In this document: positions 25,404 to 38,069 of the stretch, piece by piece | Position numbering within the stretch: the first letter of the stretch is position 1 | Layout of the letters: every line of letters starts with the position of its first letter | Assembly: GCF_964275005.1 (NCBI RefSeq) | Contig: NC_092694.1 | Span: 37,463,971 to 37,527,970 of the forward strand | Direction of reading: 5' to 3' | Source of the DNA: Diadema setosum | Lineage: Eukaryota; Echinodermata; Echinoidea; Diadematoida; Diadematidae | Length of the DNA stretch: 64,000 nt | Program-made: the position numbers and the translations under genes | Notes under the pieces: model-generated | Databases searched by the model: none | What the model was told of the DNA's origin: nothing | The model's input: only the letters and a program-made list of their open reading frames with translations

Positions 25404-26588
25404 CTTGTACAATGTTACTTGCTAGGACAATATAATCATAACCCGTTTATTGATGATCAGAACTTCGGCTTCAAAACAAACTCCATTTTGTGCCTTCTCT
25501 TGTATATTTGCGCCAAATGTCTCGTTCCTTGAATGTTTTTACATCGTACCTTAAACTCAATATATACTGGAGACCTGCCACTGAGAATTACAGCTATAGT
25601 TTGAATCCACCTCACTCAAGGCTAAGCACTTTTTAATGATTAGTTACTACAGAGAAATGCACATAAATAACGCAAGGGCGGTAAAAGACTAAACCACATA
25701 AGTGACTTAGGGAATTTTTGTTTACACCGCAGTTCTTCTTGAAAGAATGTTAGCAAACTGAGCAGCGAGACTCATCAATAAGTCGAAATGTTCTTTAGAT
25801 GGTTGGGGGGGGGGGCAGTGCATCTTTAGGTCGTTTAAATTCAAAGTGTTTTTGTCCTCATAGGCATTGCAGACAGGATGGAAAAGGAGAATATGCCTCG
25901 CGCACACATCTCTGTCATTCGAACCTTGTCAAAATCTCCTTACTAAGCAAAGCTAATAGTCGAAGTTGGGTTACGTAGAGTTGGTCCAATCGTTGCCCGC
26001 AGTGGACTGTTGTTTTCTCAGCTTTGACCGCGTGACGTCACGCAAAAACATTCCTGTTTCCACCGACCGACATGGTATCGAGTTCTCGAGTATTGCAATA
26101 CACGGTCAACATTCCTCGTACACAGTAAAATCGAATGTCCACCAGTCTTAATATTAAAGTTATAGACAAATGCAGGCTCTTTACACATTCAGTGCCTTAA
26201 TCATCCAATTTTGCGTCAGTAAATCTGGTAAAGACTGTTATTTTCAAAGGGGTTCCTACTTCTACTGACTATGCAAACACACAAGAACACAAAAACACAC
26301 ACACACACACACGCACACACGCACGCCCATAGATATACAATTATTGTTTAATGGATGGTTATATAGATACGTGTGTATATAGACACAGTTGTATGTCATA
26401 ATCAAGACATAAGTATCTTTTCTTTTTAATGGTCAGAGACTAACATGGAAAATTTCTGAAAATAATGACTCTTCCAAAAACGTCGATGTGGGAACATATT
26501 ATCCTGATATCACTCTAATTCATTCACATTATCATACTGATGATAACGCCATGCCGCAAGAAGATCACGTGGTGAAACCAGATTCACC
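25404..26588. other. Gene-free stretch with a palindromic CRE
   Basis: No exon recognised. A perfect TGACGTCA lies at 26033-26040 in a short GC-richer context; a CA run is at 26296-26325. Confidence 0.4.
26033..26040. promoter_or_regulatory. CRE-like palindrome TGACGTCA
   Basis: A perfect CREB/ATF consensus inside CGTGACGTCACGC, about 2.5 kb upstream of the SLC32A1 coding exon and possibly in its first intron. An 8-bp site alone proves nothing. Confidence 0.3.
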
Positions 26589-27062
26589 TATACCGTATGT
26601 CCCTCCAAAAAATTTTTTACAACTGTCCCCTCCACAACGATACCTTTAAGATTGGTGAATGAATCCAAATACAATTTCAGGGTATGAAGATATAACTTAT
26701 TACCCACATCTTACAGAAAACGTCATCCGATTTGCTTCAGTGGTCAAAGAGAAATTAGGGTCTCTGTAAAGCATGTCAGGAATCCCTTCCCTCCAAGTTT
26801 TCTCCATTGTTTTCAGTTTCAAGAGCATCTAAGTGCTTAACTTGGAAAAAACGGACCCATGACATACTTTACAATGATTGAATGGGATTTTCTGCAAAAT
26901 GTAGGTTAGAAGTTATAGTTTCATTCCCTGAAATAGCATTAAGATTGTTTAAACATTTCGAAAATTATCAATGCGAAAATCCGATTTTATTTATTTATTA
27001 TTATTATTATTTTTTTTTTTTTTTTTGGGGGGGGGGGGGGGGGAGGAGGGGACATACTGTAC
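26589..27062. mobile_element. GTATGTCCC foldback element, copy 1
   Basis: It begins near TATACCGTATGTCCC and ends GGGGACATACTGTAC, so the ends are inverted repeats. The interior is homologous to 46153-46635, for example CAATTTCAGGGTATGAA and GGTCAAAGAGAAATTAGGG. The two halves are inverted copies of each other, separated by a divergent centre. A T-run/G-run junction lies just inside the right end. Confidence 0.7.
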
Positions 27063-27660
27063 ACCAGAAAGAGTATGATACCATATACAGGCAGAGGGAC
27101 ATGCAATCAAACGGAAGACACAGGTGACAATAGACGGACAATACCAGAGACAAGCGTTACACTATTTCGTTCATTTGTTCGCATTTATTCCGTTTCTAAA
27201 ATAAAATCAAAATAACATTTCATGGTTGTAAAATTTTTAAACAAAGCACAACCAAATGACTAAGGAGCAATACAGTATTGCAGTCTATGCTATAACATAA
27301 GCATTATGAAAGCATTTATGGGTGCATAATTATGTACAAAAAATAAAGTGCATTATCGATTCAACAAGGAAGCAGGAGACTGTCATTATAAGCATGGCTT
27401 GACTAGTTTGACGGCCTCATCATGTAGCTCAGGTTTGCCTCTCACAAAAGGTAGATTTTGTTATTGCAATAATGTTATATGGTGAAAGAAAGATGTGATT
27501 TCTCGTGATCGTTCTCATAAAAACAGCTAAATCCCGTGTTTGCCTTGAGTACTGATTGGTACAAAAATCCCACGGCGTTGTACACACTGATGTGTAAAGT
27601 CTCTTTCACAGAAAGGGTTAGCATTGATGGGCCTTTGGTCGTCTCACTGTTAGTTGGAGA

Positions 27661-27832
27661 AACCCCTCAAATTGCCCTGAAGGGTAATTGCCCTAGGAGG
27701 GTAGTTGTCCGCGGGGTAGTTTCCCTAACAACTGCCTAAGGGGGAATTGTCCGTGTGTGTGGGGGGGGGGGGGGGGTAATTTGCCGGGTGGTAGTTATCC
27801 GGAGGGTGGTTTTCCAGGGGGTAGTTGTCCTA
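27661..27832. repeat. Degenerate G-rich minisatellite, about 18-bp units
   Basis: Degenerate repeats of a unit close to GGGGGTAGTTGTCC are seen, such as GGGTAGTTGTCCGCGG, GGTAGTTATCCGGAGG and GGGGGTAGTTGTCC. They are interrupted by a GT run and a G-run (about 27752-27777). Confidence 0.65.
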
Positions 27833-28489
27833 GACCCGCTCTTTCATTATGCTAGAAAAGTGAATTTTTGTGGAATTCCTTTTATATTTTCTCTATGTAG
27901 TTGTCCACACATGACGCCATAACCACTAGTAGTCTCCTCATTCTGCGGTTCCAACACCAAAACTTTAAAAATTCATAACTTTTGCATCGATTGTCCGATT
28001 TTCCTCAAACTTTCACTGATATGTTCAACTAATGTTGCTGCTTTCACTCAATTCACATTTTCTTGGGGTTTTGGTTTCCTTTATGTTACCGAGAGTGGTG
28101 GAATTGTGAGATTTCTTGGTCTATGTGTCTGTGTGTGAGTAGGAAGGGGGGTGGGGTGAGGGGAGGTACTGGGAGGGGTGAGTGATTCTTTGTTACAAAG
28201 TGTGTGGGTGTAATAGTGTGTGTATGTGTCCATGCAACTTTGACACAACGATATGTGATGGGTAGAACTTTATAATTATATTTACATTGTCCCGTGTACA
28301 CCTGGTTCTTGTTCCTTTGAAGTTGCAGAGATCATGGGGACCATCCATTTCATTGAATTGTTTCCTGTTGTCTTATGATTGCGTGGCGTGGTGTATGTAT
28401 ATTTGAGGGGTTTCCATTTGCGTGTTTATATGGGAAGGGATGAACAGTGATTATGTCTGAATACTAGAGGACATTATTTTCTTCTTCCT

Positions 28490-28501
28490 TCCTTCCTACA
28501 G
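28490..28501 (+). promoter_or_regulatory. 3' splice site of the SLC32A1 coding exon
   Basis: A pyrimidine-rich run (TTCTTCTTCCTTCC) ends in TACAG and is followed directly by the conserved Gly-Met-Phe. This decides the exon start. Confidence 0.85.
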
Positions 28502-29677
28502 GGAATGTTCCTCGTCGCACTCCCATACGCAGTCCTCCACGGCGGTTACTGGAGTATCCTGTCCCTCATCCTCACTGCCGTCATCACCTGCTACACTGGT
28601 CTAATCCTGGTCCAGTGTCTCTACGACACCAACGCCATCACCGGGGAGAAGGTTCGGGTGCGAGCGACGTACGTGTCCATCGCGGAGGAAGTGTGGGGGA
28701 AGCGTTTCGCCTCCAGGATCGTGCACACGGCTCAGTTCATTGAACTCATTATGACGTGTATCCTGTACCTGGTGCTCTGTGGTGACCTTCTCTCCAATAC
28801 CTTCCGGCACACGTCCTTCCGGGAGAGCGCCTGGACCATCCTGGCGTGCTTCTTCGCCCTGCCCTGCGCCTTCCTGCGCAACCTCAAGGCCGTCTCCCGC
28901 TCAAGCTTCGGCAACACCATCGCCCACATCATCATCAACGTCATCATCATCGGCTTTTGTTTCGTTCAGGTGAAGCACTGGCACTGGAGGGACACCAGCG
29001 TCCGGATCCACATCCACTACTTCCCCGTGTCTCTCGGCATCGTCGTCTTCAGTTACACGTCTCACATCTTCTTGCCCAGTCTGGAGGGAAGCATGGTTGA
29101 TCGCTCGAGGTTCAAAATCATGATGTACTGGACTCACGGGCTTGCTGGCTTCTTCAAGGCCTTCTTCGCCTACGTATGCTACCTGACCTTTGGACACAGC
29201 ACGGAGGAGGTCATCACTGATAACCTCCCGACCCAGTCGTTTCGTATGGTTGTGAACGTCGTCCTTGTAGCGAAGGCCCTTCTATCTTTCCCTCTTCCAT
29301 ATTTCGCAGCCGTGGAACTTCTTGAGAGGGCGTTTTTCCAAGGCCGTCCTGCGACCGTCCTACCGTCCTGCTACGCGCAGGATGGCATGCTCAATATTTG
29401 GGCCATCCCTCTGCGCATACTCGTCATCTGTGCTAGTCTCCTCTTAGCCGTTTTCATCCCGCATTTTGCTATTCTAATGGGGCTTATAGGAAGTTTCACG
29501 GGGACGATGCTGTCGTTTGTTTGGCCCTGTTGGTTCCATCTAAAGCTAAAGTGGCACGAACTTAAATGGTGGAGAAAAGCTTTGGATATCGTCATAATGA
29601 TGTCCGGCTGTGGATGTGGATGTATAGGAATTATTTATTCATTCGAGGCACTCGTAAAAACATACCTTGATTCATAA
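28502..29677 (+). CDS. SLC32A1: Vesicular inhibitory amino-acid transporter, terminal exon
   Basis: Loads GABA and glycine into synaptic vesicles in exchange for protons (AAAP family; unc-47/VIAAT). The exon starts after a pyrimidine-rich acceptor (CCTTCCTACAG) with GGA-ATG, so the protein runs through a Gly into MFLVALPYAVLHGGY and continues 390 residues to TAA. It aligns with human VGAT throughout: LPYAVLHGGY (6-15), a polar loop with VRVRATYVSIA (50-60), IELIMTCILYLV (79-90), CAFLRNLKAVS (121-131), FSYTSHIFLPSLEG (182-195), EEVITDNLP (234-242), VAKALLSFPLPYFAAVE (255-271) and PHFAILMGLIGS (319-330). About nine hydrophobic segments are visible. The family is about 525 residues, so about 130 N-terminal residues are missing. 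In vertebrates the exon junction falls at the same Gln|Gly-Met site. The internal Met is therefore not a start. The exon is much richer in GC than its surroundings. Confidence 0.96.
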   Translation, partial: GMFLVALPYAVLHGGYWSILSLILTAVITCYTGLILVQCLYDTNAITGEKVRVRATYVSIAEEVWGKRFASRIVHTAQFIELIMTCILYLVLCGDLLSNTFRHTSFRESAWTILACFFALPCAFLRNLKAVSRSSFGNTIAHIIINVIIIGFCFVQVKHWHWRDTSVRIHIHYFPVSLGIVVFSYTSHIFLPSLEGSMVDRSRFKIMMYWTHGLAGFFKAFFAYVCYLTFGHSTEEVITDNLPTQSFRMVVNVVLVAKALLSFPLPYFAAVELLERAFFQGRPATVLPSCYAQDGMLNIWAIPLRILVICASLLLAVFIPHFAILMGLIGSFTGTMLSFVWPCWFHLKLKWHELKWWRKALDIVIMMSGCGCGCIGIIYSFEALVKTYLDS

Positions 29678-31183
29678 TTGCGTCTGCTAGAATGACAAAA
29701 ATTTCATTAAAAAACTGTCGAATGTGTTCTTTTGAGGAAAAAAAAAAATATATGAGTCTACATTTGTTATGTGTAAACTTCACATTACTTGATTTCTAAC
29801 TCTTATATTGTGAGACTGAACAGAGTGGCAAAGACTGACCAAAGTGTTGTCGGAGAATGTTTAAGTAAATATTTTTCACAATGCTCATGTGTAAAATGCT
29901 CTGAATTTATCGATGGATCGAATTCATTGTTAAGACTACATTTGCAGGCAGCTCATCCCGCAGCTTTGATCCTGCATCACAAATAATCTAACCATCGTCA
30001 GTTAGGAACTTTGAGATAAGTTTACATTTTGAAAGAAGGGATTCTTAGCTTTCAAATGAGATATTCGTCAAAATCGGATGTTCCCAAACCATCTACATAA
30101 ACCAACCCTCTAACCCTCTAACTCTAGTTCTAACCCTCTAACTTGAAACAGGAAATAGAAATAGTAAAAAGACAAACAAACAAAGAAAAATACTGTTAAA
30201 GACACCTTTTATCTTTTAGTGCATGCCTTTAGATTTAGATAGAAAAGGGTTACTCTGTCAGAATACACAATAAGTCTAATTAACTGAGTTGACAAAGCAC
30301 ACACATACACACAGACACACACCCACAAACACAAACACACATCCTTTCAGGCTTTTTGGAGATTCACTCCTTGCGACCGTTTGTTGATTATTGAATCAGG
30401 TTCGGAAACAGAGGGAAAAGGTCTTTAGAAATTGACACGAGAATCAATGAAGAAACAAACAAACAAACATGACAAACAAACAAATATAACACATAATAAA
30501 GATAGACGTCAGCAGAAAAAAATCCAAACAGTACTAAGTTTCGAACAAGAGATTCAAGAATGGAGTGCAATTACATAAATAGATACTGATCAATTAATGA
30601 AGTTCTTATCTTATCTGCATCATTCATGTTCAGTAATCTACCAACTCAATAGCTTGTTCTTAGCATGGACCTGTTGTTATCTCCAAGATTTCAGTAATTT
30701 TGTTATGGACTTCTGTCGCTGAGATTTAAAACCAGATGTCAGTGTTATATCAACAGATTCCTCGTCCTTGTTTGAAGCCTTTTGAAAGCAGCAATTGGCC
30801 CTCCTTTTCCATGTTTTTGTTTCTTACTCCTTTTCTCTCTCTCTCTCTCTTGCCCTCCATCAATATCCTTTTTGTCGTCAAATTGTGTGTTTTATTTTTC
30901 CACAAATTTTCTCCCGTATTCGATGTGCATCTTCATGTGCTAAATTTTAGATAAAAGTGTATGCTTGCATTAGCTCTCATTTTGGTCGTAAGAAATAGCA
31001 GCTTTTTAGTTTTCGTTTTTTTATGGGATTTGGTTCTTTTTCATTCAGGCGTTACATATACCATCCCTTCCTTTTGACATAACAATTGTCATCATAATAC
31101 CAAATATGTTATTATCTTTATTGATGTTATTAATATCGCTTTTTATTCTGATAAAGGTTGTGTTTAGGAAAGTTGATGATTGA

Positions 31184-31184
<1 letters not shown>

Positions 31185-31243
<59 letters not shown>
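31185..31243. repeat. (TAA)n microsatellite
   Basis: Pure trinucleotide repeat of about 58 bp. The poly-Leu antisense frame is an artefact of it. Confidence 0.97.
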
Positions 31244-31248
<5 letters not shown>

Positions 31249-32857
31249 TGAAAATATTAATAAAGTTATTATTAGTTTTATTCTTATCGTTTTCATCGTC
31301 ATAATCGTTGTGTTAGTTTTCTTCTTTTAATGTAACGTTATGAATCTGACCTTTCTGTTCTGAAATGCACTTGCTTCACTTTAAAGGATGAGAAATCATT
31401 TTATTTGTGAGTTTGATTTCATTTATTGAGTACATTAGTGAGTATTATTCATTCATTATTGACATACAGTTTGAAGAAGGAACTAGCAGTAATTTGTAAT
31501 GTAAAGACGTTGTAAAACTCCCATACACACGAATGGAGGTGTAAAGCGGGCGCCCCATGGGATATGAAACATTCGTGCATATTCTCACAAACATGGCGCT
31601 GGGAGGGAAGAATTGTTATCAACAAATTTACCCGAAAAAGATTGTCAGTGTAATGCGATGTGCAAGAGGGATTTGAAACAGGTTTGTTAGTAATTATAGC
31701 TGGAAGGAGTTACATAAAATTACAGAATGATACATCTTTCGATTTGAAATCAAAGGTGCCGCAAATAATGTCAGAAAGGTAATGATGGGTTAGAAGATAT
31801 ATATGCACCCACCCACCCCCATCCCCTTCCGGCGTTCGACTGAAATTTATAATTGGAAGAAAGTAGTGTCACCAGAGTTCATGCTAAATGTGCTTTTGTA
31901 TTACTTATTTCAGATTTTCTGTTCAATGACAATATTTGTTTGTCTGATTGCTTTTCGTGTATTGATTTAAGCTCCATTACTGTCTCGTTTTCAAATTGTT
32001 TACCGTGGATGTTGGCGGCAAAGAAAAGGTAGAAGCCACAAACGCATCCTATACTTGGAGAAGCTGCATCTGCAAAAATTATATTCATCTGAAGAATTTG
32101 CTGAATTTGCTGACTTATTGATAAGTAAATCACGTAGGCCTACATAATATCCTCAAAAGAAGAAAAACAAATTTCAGTCCTCACTCAATTTTGAGATAAC
32201 ATGCTATAGGAAATGTTAGTGTCAAATATTTGACGTAAATAATTGACTCTCTGTCATTTGAAGGCAGGCGTATAATGAAACGTTACATCCATAATTATCT
32301 TTTTTTTCGCATTTCACCAGTGCTAGCTAGTGTATTCAGTAACGCATTCGCCTTTGTTTAAGTTTCTTCTTCAGTCCGAAGCTTTATAGTTGTTGAATCA
32401 TTGTTGATATCATGATTGTTGTAGTATTAATGTTGCTGTTTATATTACTCTATCAATATTTTTGGCTTAGCTGGCAATTTCAGCCAGACTAAGAATGCAA
32501 CGTGTATTCTAGGCAATAACGAATTCTTTTGACGGAAAAATGATATTACGAAAAGTAAACGTGTAGGCCTACTACGATTTAGCTGAAATAACCAGTGCGA
32601 CGTGCGAATGTCTATAACATAGGAGCCGAGGAGCTGTCATTCGAATTAGCCAACACATTGCAGATATCTGCATGTTTACGACTTGTTCAGGATGCGACTA
32701 TTTTTTCAGATAAAGGGATATAATTGCAATTGGCAATCATTATTGACGATTCAGTCGCCTTGTCTGTGGATACTGGGGATAAGTTCGATCTTCAAACTGA
32801 ACTGGATGAATAGTTGCTTGAGTCATGTTCTTCTTTTGCATTGGTTGGAGCAAAGCA

Positions 32858-32922
32858 CGACGTCACAACATGTATCACTATACGCTTTTGTGCGATGCGT
32901 GGTCAAGAAAACGATGACGTCA
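32858..32922. promoter_or_regulatory. Pair of CRE-like sites
   Basis: CGACGTCAC near 32858-32866 and a perfect TGACGTCA at 32915-32922 lie about 55 bp apart, 3.2 kb downstream of the SLC32A1 stop. They could mark an enhancer; no other support. Confidence 0.25.
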
Positions 32923-33171
32923 CTCACCATGATGTAATTTATTCCGATAGTTTCAGATGCTACAAAAGCATTCCGGGTATACATGATATATGTCAAATCA
33001 GCTAGAATTCAAATTTAAAATTGACATCTCAAAAGGGAATTTACATCTTTGTGCTATCTCATCACCCACGTTCTGCAATTGTCGACTAAAATGTGAGAAC
33101 TTTGCGATGTCTGTCTTAGGGTCAAACGTTAAATGTTTTGCCACATATCATATTTTTTGTTATCAAGTTAA

Positions 33172-33596
33172 AGGTATGGTATAGTATTGGTTGAGGTGAG
33201 GATTCAGCTTTTAACTTTTTGCGAGATACATTGTATACATGGAAACCACTTAAAATGTTAAATAAAATGTTAAAGAGCACACAACTTTAAGAGGAATAAT
33301 GTTTATTAGTATTTTGATGAAAAGTGGTTTTGGAATGGCTTAGATATCCAAAAACAAAGCAAAACAAAGCAATCCTAATAAAAGGTGGGTCCCATCTTTT
33401 ATTATAGGATCGCTCTGGTTTGGATATCTCAGTAATTTCTAAACCAGTTTTAGATGTGACTCTAGATAATTTAGAATTTACTCTTTCATATTTCATAAGA
33501 GCTTTCTCATTATATATATGTCATCAAAAAAAAAAAAAAAAAGAAGAAGAAGTTAGAAACCTGAAGCGCCATCTCAACCGAAACTGTACCACCCCT
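33172..33596 (+). mobile_element. TTAA-site MITE, family 2, copy 1
   Basis: The left TTAA is at 33168-33171 and the right site has decayed to CTAA (33597-33600). It starts AGGTATGGTATAGTATTGG and ends with the inverse (CATCTCAACCGAAACTGTACC). Internal blocks such as GGATATCTCAG are shared with the copies at 49916, 59636 and 60875. An A-run expansion near 33525 makes it the longest copy. Confidence 0.8.
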
Positions 33597-34743
33597 CTAA
33601 ATTGCATGGAAATTTATTTTGCACTTAATCTTAACATGATTACATGAAACGTCACGAGATTATTATACGTCTTAGATAGTTACTTCCGTGTTCTCGACAC
33701 TTTTGTCAAGTTTGAAATGGATGCTACCATGACATGGTGTTGTTTTTCTTTGTATTGTTCTTACCTGTTGAAGGATTTTAAATGGGTTGGTTGAGTTATT
33801 GTGTCACTTTCCGACAACACCAACAAGGAGACAAAGTTTAATGAGCAAATTCAGAGTTACATCACGATGTTATTCCGTCATATGACAGATTCCGCATGGG
33901 GTTAGAAAAGGATTTTTTTTTCTTTGGTCATACATAATTTATTTCATAATGCCTGCACCTTATTGATCTAAATTGTGGCATATTAATTCTATGAAGAGCA
34001 GGCGTGGTTCTAACCATTCTCTGCGATTAACTCGAAGATGAAGTATGCAGAATAAATGTGTTTATTGGAATGATAATCAAAGCAAAGTAGATATGGTTAT
34101 TTATATATTTGTCATAGTAATATATTTGCCTGTAATGCAATGAACAATCGAAATCAGTGGAATGTTATTTCTTCTGTACCATTTTCTTTCTTAATGATAA
34201 GCTTGTGTCATTAAGCAATGTACAGAAATTAAACTTCTGTGTGGTATTTAAAATAAAGAAACGTTTTGTGGTCATTAGTTTATTATAGACTTCATCTAAT
34301 TTGTTTTGATTCAAAATATTGAGCTGGACTGAGTATAGGCTAATGGAAGATTTCATGAATAATCTTCATCATACCACACTTTTTTTTTTCTTTCGCTTTA
34401 CTTTCCTTTTTCATTAGCTCTTTCTCTCCATACACACACACACACACACACACACAAAACACAACACAACACAACACAAACATGATCTTTGCATATATAT
34501 ATATATATATATATATATACACGCATATTCTCCAATGGTAAAGTGAATGTAACCTAATAGATGATAATTACAGATAATGAATAATAATGTATGATGTATG
34601 TCGCATTACAATATAACCGAATGTAATAACATAGAAAAATATCATAATTATTATTATCATTATAACATATCACATCAACTCGCATCGCATCGCATAACAT
34701 CGCATCCTAATCGTATCACATCACATGATTTCATGATATGATA
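33597..34743. other. Gene-free stretch ending in degenerate CATCAC satellite
   Basis: No exon recognised. CA and AT runs at 34433-34455 and 34494-34520. From about 34670 the sequence becomes degenerate CATCG/CATCAC units, the left remnant of the satellite interrupted by the element at 34744. Confidence 0.6.
34670..34743. repeat. Left remnant of ATCAC-type satellite
   Basis: Units CATCAACTCGCATCGCATCG and TATCACATCACATGA. The same pentanucleotide array resumes at 41151. Confidence 0.8.
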
Positions 34744-34759
34744 CACACTAAGAAATCAG

Positions 34760-35095
34760 GGTTCAAAACTGAACCTCTAGGCGTGATGCAATAGCAGCAC
34801 CCCTTTCCCTCAAAATTTGAACCCCTGTCTAGGGTTCAATTTTGAACCCCATAAAAATGAACCCTTTTCCCTCAAAATTTGAACCCCTGTCTAGGGTTCA
34901 ATTTTGAATTCCATAAAAATGAACCCTCTGAGTTCAAAACTGAACCTCAAGGTTTATTTTTTGCACCCAGGCAGGTTAAAAATTGAACCTCTGAAGGATA
35001 CATTGTTTAACCTCAAGGTTGTTAAAAGGTTCATTCTTCCACCCAAAAGGGTTAATTCTTGAACTTTTCAGATATCAAAATTGAACCCTTTGCGG
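34760..35095. repeat. Left subterminal GGTTCAA/TTGAACC array
   Basis: A dozen or so copies of GTTCAA or TTGAAC in both orientations. It includes a tandem duplication of about 61 bp (about 34801-34860 and 34862-34922), each unit holding CTCAAAATTTGAACCCC and AGGGTTCAATTTTGAA. Such subterminal motif arrays usually bind the transposase. Confidence 0.75.
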
Positions 35096-35141
35096 TGCAT
35101 GTACGCTCCCTGGTTTTTATTTGTCCTCCTTAATGGGTTAC

Positions 35142-35179
<38 letters not shown>

Positions 35180-37064
35180 ACATGTATTAAATAGACATAT
35201 ATATAATATACAATATTACATACAATATTATATATATTATATATCCTGCTGAAATAATGGAGATGTTCAAGCTTAATAAAGTACAGCACAGTGTTCACAG
35301 TTGTTCAATCAAACACATACTCCTTAACAATGCCACCACCAATTCATTGTACATGCTGCTCATACTTCATGTTTGGCACACACTTTGTACAGAGAAATTA
35401 AAACATCTCTGCATCACAGATGATTACATTTCATGTTTGTTTAATAAAGTCTTGGGATGATAAAAAACGAGGAAAATTAAATAAAGAGAAAATCCCCATT
35501 TTCGTACATTATCTAAGTACAGTTCATCATTTGGTACATACAAACTTGTCACTTTCATTTGTCAAGATGGACGCATTTCTGCATTCACACAAAAATGCAC
35601 GTGTATTGATTTTAAAGGCTAGATTTTTATCATTCAAAACAAAGATTAAGTCAAATCAAGTTTTTGCATTATAATGTAATACATGTACAATAGAAAAAGT
35701 TAAATACAATACATGTACATAACATATACTCATACTGTAATGAAATACAATGTATATTCAAATTTTGTAAATAAGGGAAAACAAAATTCCCTGATGAAAA
35801 AAGAAATGTATCAAAGGTCTGTCATTATATTATCATTACATCATTTTATTTCCCTATAAGAATTTCTTTATGACAAAAAATAAACATAAAAATCTCCCCC
35901 AAGCAGAAGAAAAAAATGAAACATTTGCAATCCATGTGCGTTGTGCAAAAAGTACACTTTTATCATCTAAAGAAAGCAGAGCTGTTAATTCCAGATGTTG
36001 CATGTGCAAGCAGTTACAACACAGTGAATTCAGGTAAAACAAATAAAACAATCGAATAAAAAGTATACATGTACATTACAAAACCTTCATGGTTAGTTTC
36101 CACATGCATAGAAGGAAACAAAATGGCCACAATATTTTCCAGCTACATGTCTATGCAAATGAATGAAAATACTTCATAAATTAAAGATTATCTAGAAACC
36201 TTAAAAAAAGATAAAGATCATTAACAAGTAATCAAAGCACAGTACACAAATATTAGTAGGATTTCCGTGAACACATCTTTACATGGCTAATGTTTACATA
36301 CAATAATTGTAAAGGTTAGTATCCTCACCTGTTACATAACAGATGGAAAAGAAGGATACCAAGTTTGCTGAAACTGCAATAAAATATATAATCAACACCA
36401 CTAATACACACACACATGCAACTTGTGACAAGTAAAAAAGGAAAAAGGACCCCCCCCCCCTCCTTCCTCTAACAGCATCCAATTAACCAAAAGTATGGGG
36501 ATATGTCTATTCCATCGATATTGGGATGGCATTTGTAACTAGAATCACATTGTATATAGTACGAGATATGATAGAAGACAGAGAAACACTCAGAGATAAT
36601 AGTACGATAGCATAGACAGGATAGGAGAGGCATAAAACAGGAAGGTACAGGAATTGTCCAGCTTTATACGGAAAGCTTGAATGATACCACCGTACTACAG
36701 TGTAATTCTCAGTGCTGGCTCAAGGCTAAAATTCATCTTCCACCGAAAACATCAAAATGCAGCTTATATTCATAAGCGAGAATGACAAGAAAACCAAACT
36801 ACTCTATTATAGCTGCAAGAATTTCTATAACAACCTCGAGGATGATAGTACTGTACAAAGTGTCAGCATACAAAACAATACTTTTTTTTTTAGTGTTTTA
36901 GTCATTTAGGCAGAGGATGATACACAATGCAAAGCAGATACAAGTATTAACTCATCATCATACAAGTAGCCACAGGGTTGTAAATCTACAGTGATTTCTT
37001 TAAAATCATTCCATGAAGTGTTCTTCACAATATTACCTGCCAGTATTCTACATTGATTTTATGA
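35096..37064. other. Element interior without recognisable coding sequence
   Basis: AT-rich, with AT repeats (35143-35180) and many ACATGTAC/TACATGTA words. It probably holds the 3' part of the element's minus-strand transcription unit. No exon recognised. Confidence 0.4.
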
Positions 37065-37197
37065 AGACTGTTTCAGACTGTAGTTGATTGCCCTGGACAA
37101 AGGTTTCATCATGGATGCATCTGTAGAACTGAGTGAAGTGGTAGCGATTCATTCCACGAAGACAGCTGAAGAAGGTGCCTCAGTCATGCAGAATACC
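37065..37197 (-). pseudogene. Decayed transposase fragment, C-terminal part (tentative)
   Basis: A minus-strand stretch after a possible acceptor (CCCCCAG). It includes RGMNRYHFTQFYRCIHDE, which resembles a short stretch that follows the VPxxDW motif in the putative transposase family. The likeness is short and remembered, not computed. Confidence 0.3.
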
Positions 37198-37639
37198 TGG
37201 GGGAAAACAACAACAACAACAAAAGTGTTACACTCTCCTCTGTATAGTGATACAAAAATGTACAATATATCATACATTTATTGAGAAGATTAATTTCTGG
37301 GAAGAAGGAAAACACCAAATTGAACATTTCTATGGGTTGCACTTTCCTGACAAATCACAAGCACAACACACTCTACACACCCTCTTAAGCTTAAATTTGA
37401 TTGTAGGGTAACAATCTCAAAACAATGCTATACTACATGTACAATGTAATTCTAGAACTTTAATAGACCATACACTCTACACTGAAAATTTGAAAATGTT
37501 CTGCCATCTGGATGAAATATATGCCAATGAAGAACAGGTGAAGTCAAAATTACTTGTGGGGGCCATCAACCCTCTCCATGAAAAAGGCCATACTGATCAT
37601 GTACAGACTTTTCACATTCAATACAAAAATGCAGATTAA

Positions 37640-37789
37640 CCTTGAACTGGGAACAACTGTTGATTGAGAGAAGAGAGATGACCAGTCCAGTCGTTTACTG
37701 GGACAAATGTCTTGTCCAGGATCATCCTCCTTTTATGTTGATGCAGTGACTGCATCAGCAATTCGGTACAGCGTATTTGGCCCAGTATA
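37640..37789 (-). pseudogene. Decayed transposase fragment with VPVNDW motif
   Basis: The minus-strand translation contains TFVPVNDWTGHLSSLNQQLF, and upstream in another frame LYRIADAVTAST. These look like the late part of a large, uncharacterised, transposon-borne protein family common in marine invertebrates. Family members carry ...LADVV...VPTYDW..... there. The frame is broken within the fragment, so it is not functional. A pogo-like MITE inserted directly upstream (37790-37965). Confidence 0.5.
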
Positions 37790-37965
37790 CACTGGACTCC
37801 TGTTATAATGAGGTCCTCAGGGCCTACAGTTTTCTTTCGTTTTATCAAAGTTTTGTTACAACCAAACAAGTAAACAATAGAGCAACAAATGTAGAGCCAA
37901 TAACATTATGGCCTCAATTTCAATTTTGTTGTAACGTTATTTATTCATTAGAACATGAGTGCACT
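37790..37965. mobile_element. Pogo-like TA-site MITE, copy 1, nested in the large element
   Basis: The left end CACTGGACTCCTGTTATAA follows TA. The right end is ATGAGTGCACTG, the inverse of the left end with mismatches. It is homologous along its length to 51531-51719 (for example GGTCCTCAGGGC and CAGTTTTCTTTCGTT). It sits in the decayed transposase gene, so it inserted after the larger element. Confidence 0.75.
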
Positions 37966-38069
37966 GTGTGTATGTATAAAGATTGATGCATTAAAGAGTT
38001 CCATAAATAATACATCTGAACATACAATGCAAAAAAAAAAAAAAATGAGGCACAGCAGTTTCGTGATCA

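Larger units (their letters stand above)
27063..28501. other. Non-coding stretch directly upstream of the SLC32A1 exon
   Basis: No coding sequence recognised. It contains the G-rich minisatellite at 27661-27832 and a repeat-like stretch (27940-28080) that recurs at 56350-56480. It ends in the polypyrimidine tract and acceptor of the SLC32A1 exon, so at least its right end is intron. Confidence 0.6.
29678..33171. other. SLC32A1 3' flank, no further gene seen
   Basis: The start of this stretch must be the SLC32A1 3' UTR. An ATTAAA hexamer lies at 29706-29711, only about 30 nt after the stop, and the true polyadenylation site is not clear. Further on are CA runs (30297-30345), a CT run (30836-30851) and (TAA)n at 31185-31243. 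CRE-like sites lie near 32858 and at 32915-32922. No other exon is recognised. Confidence 0.5.
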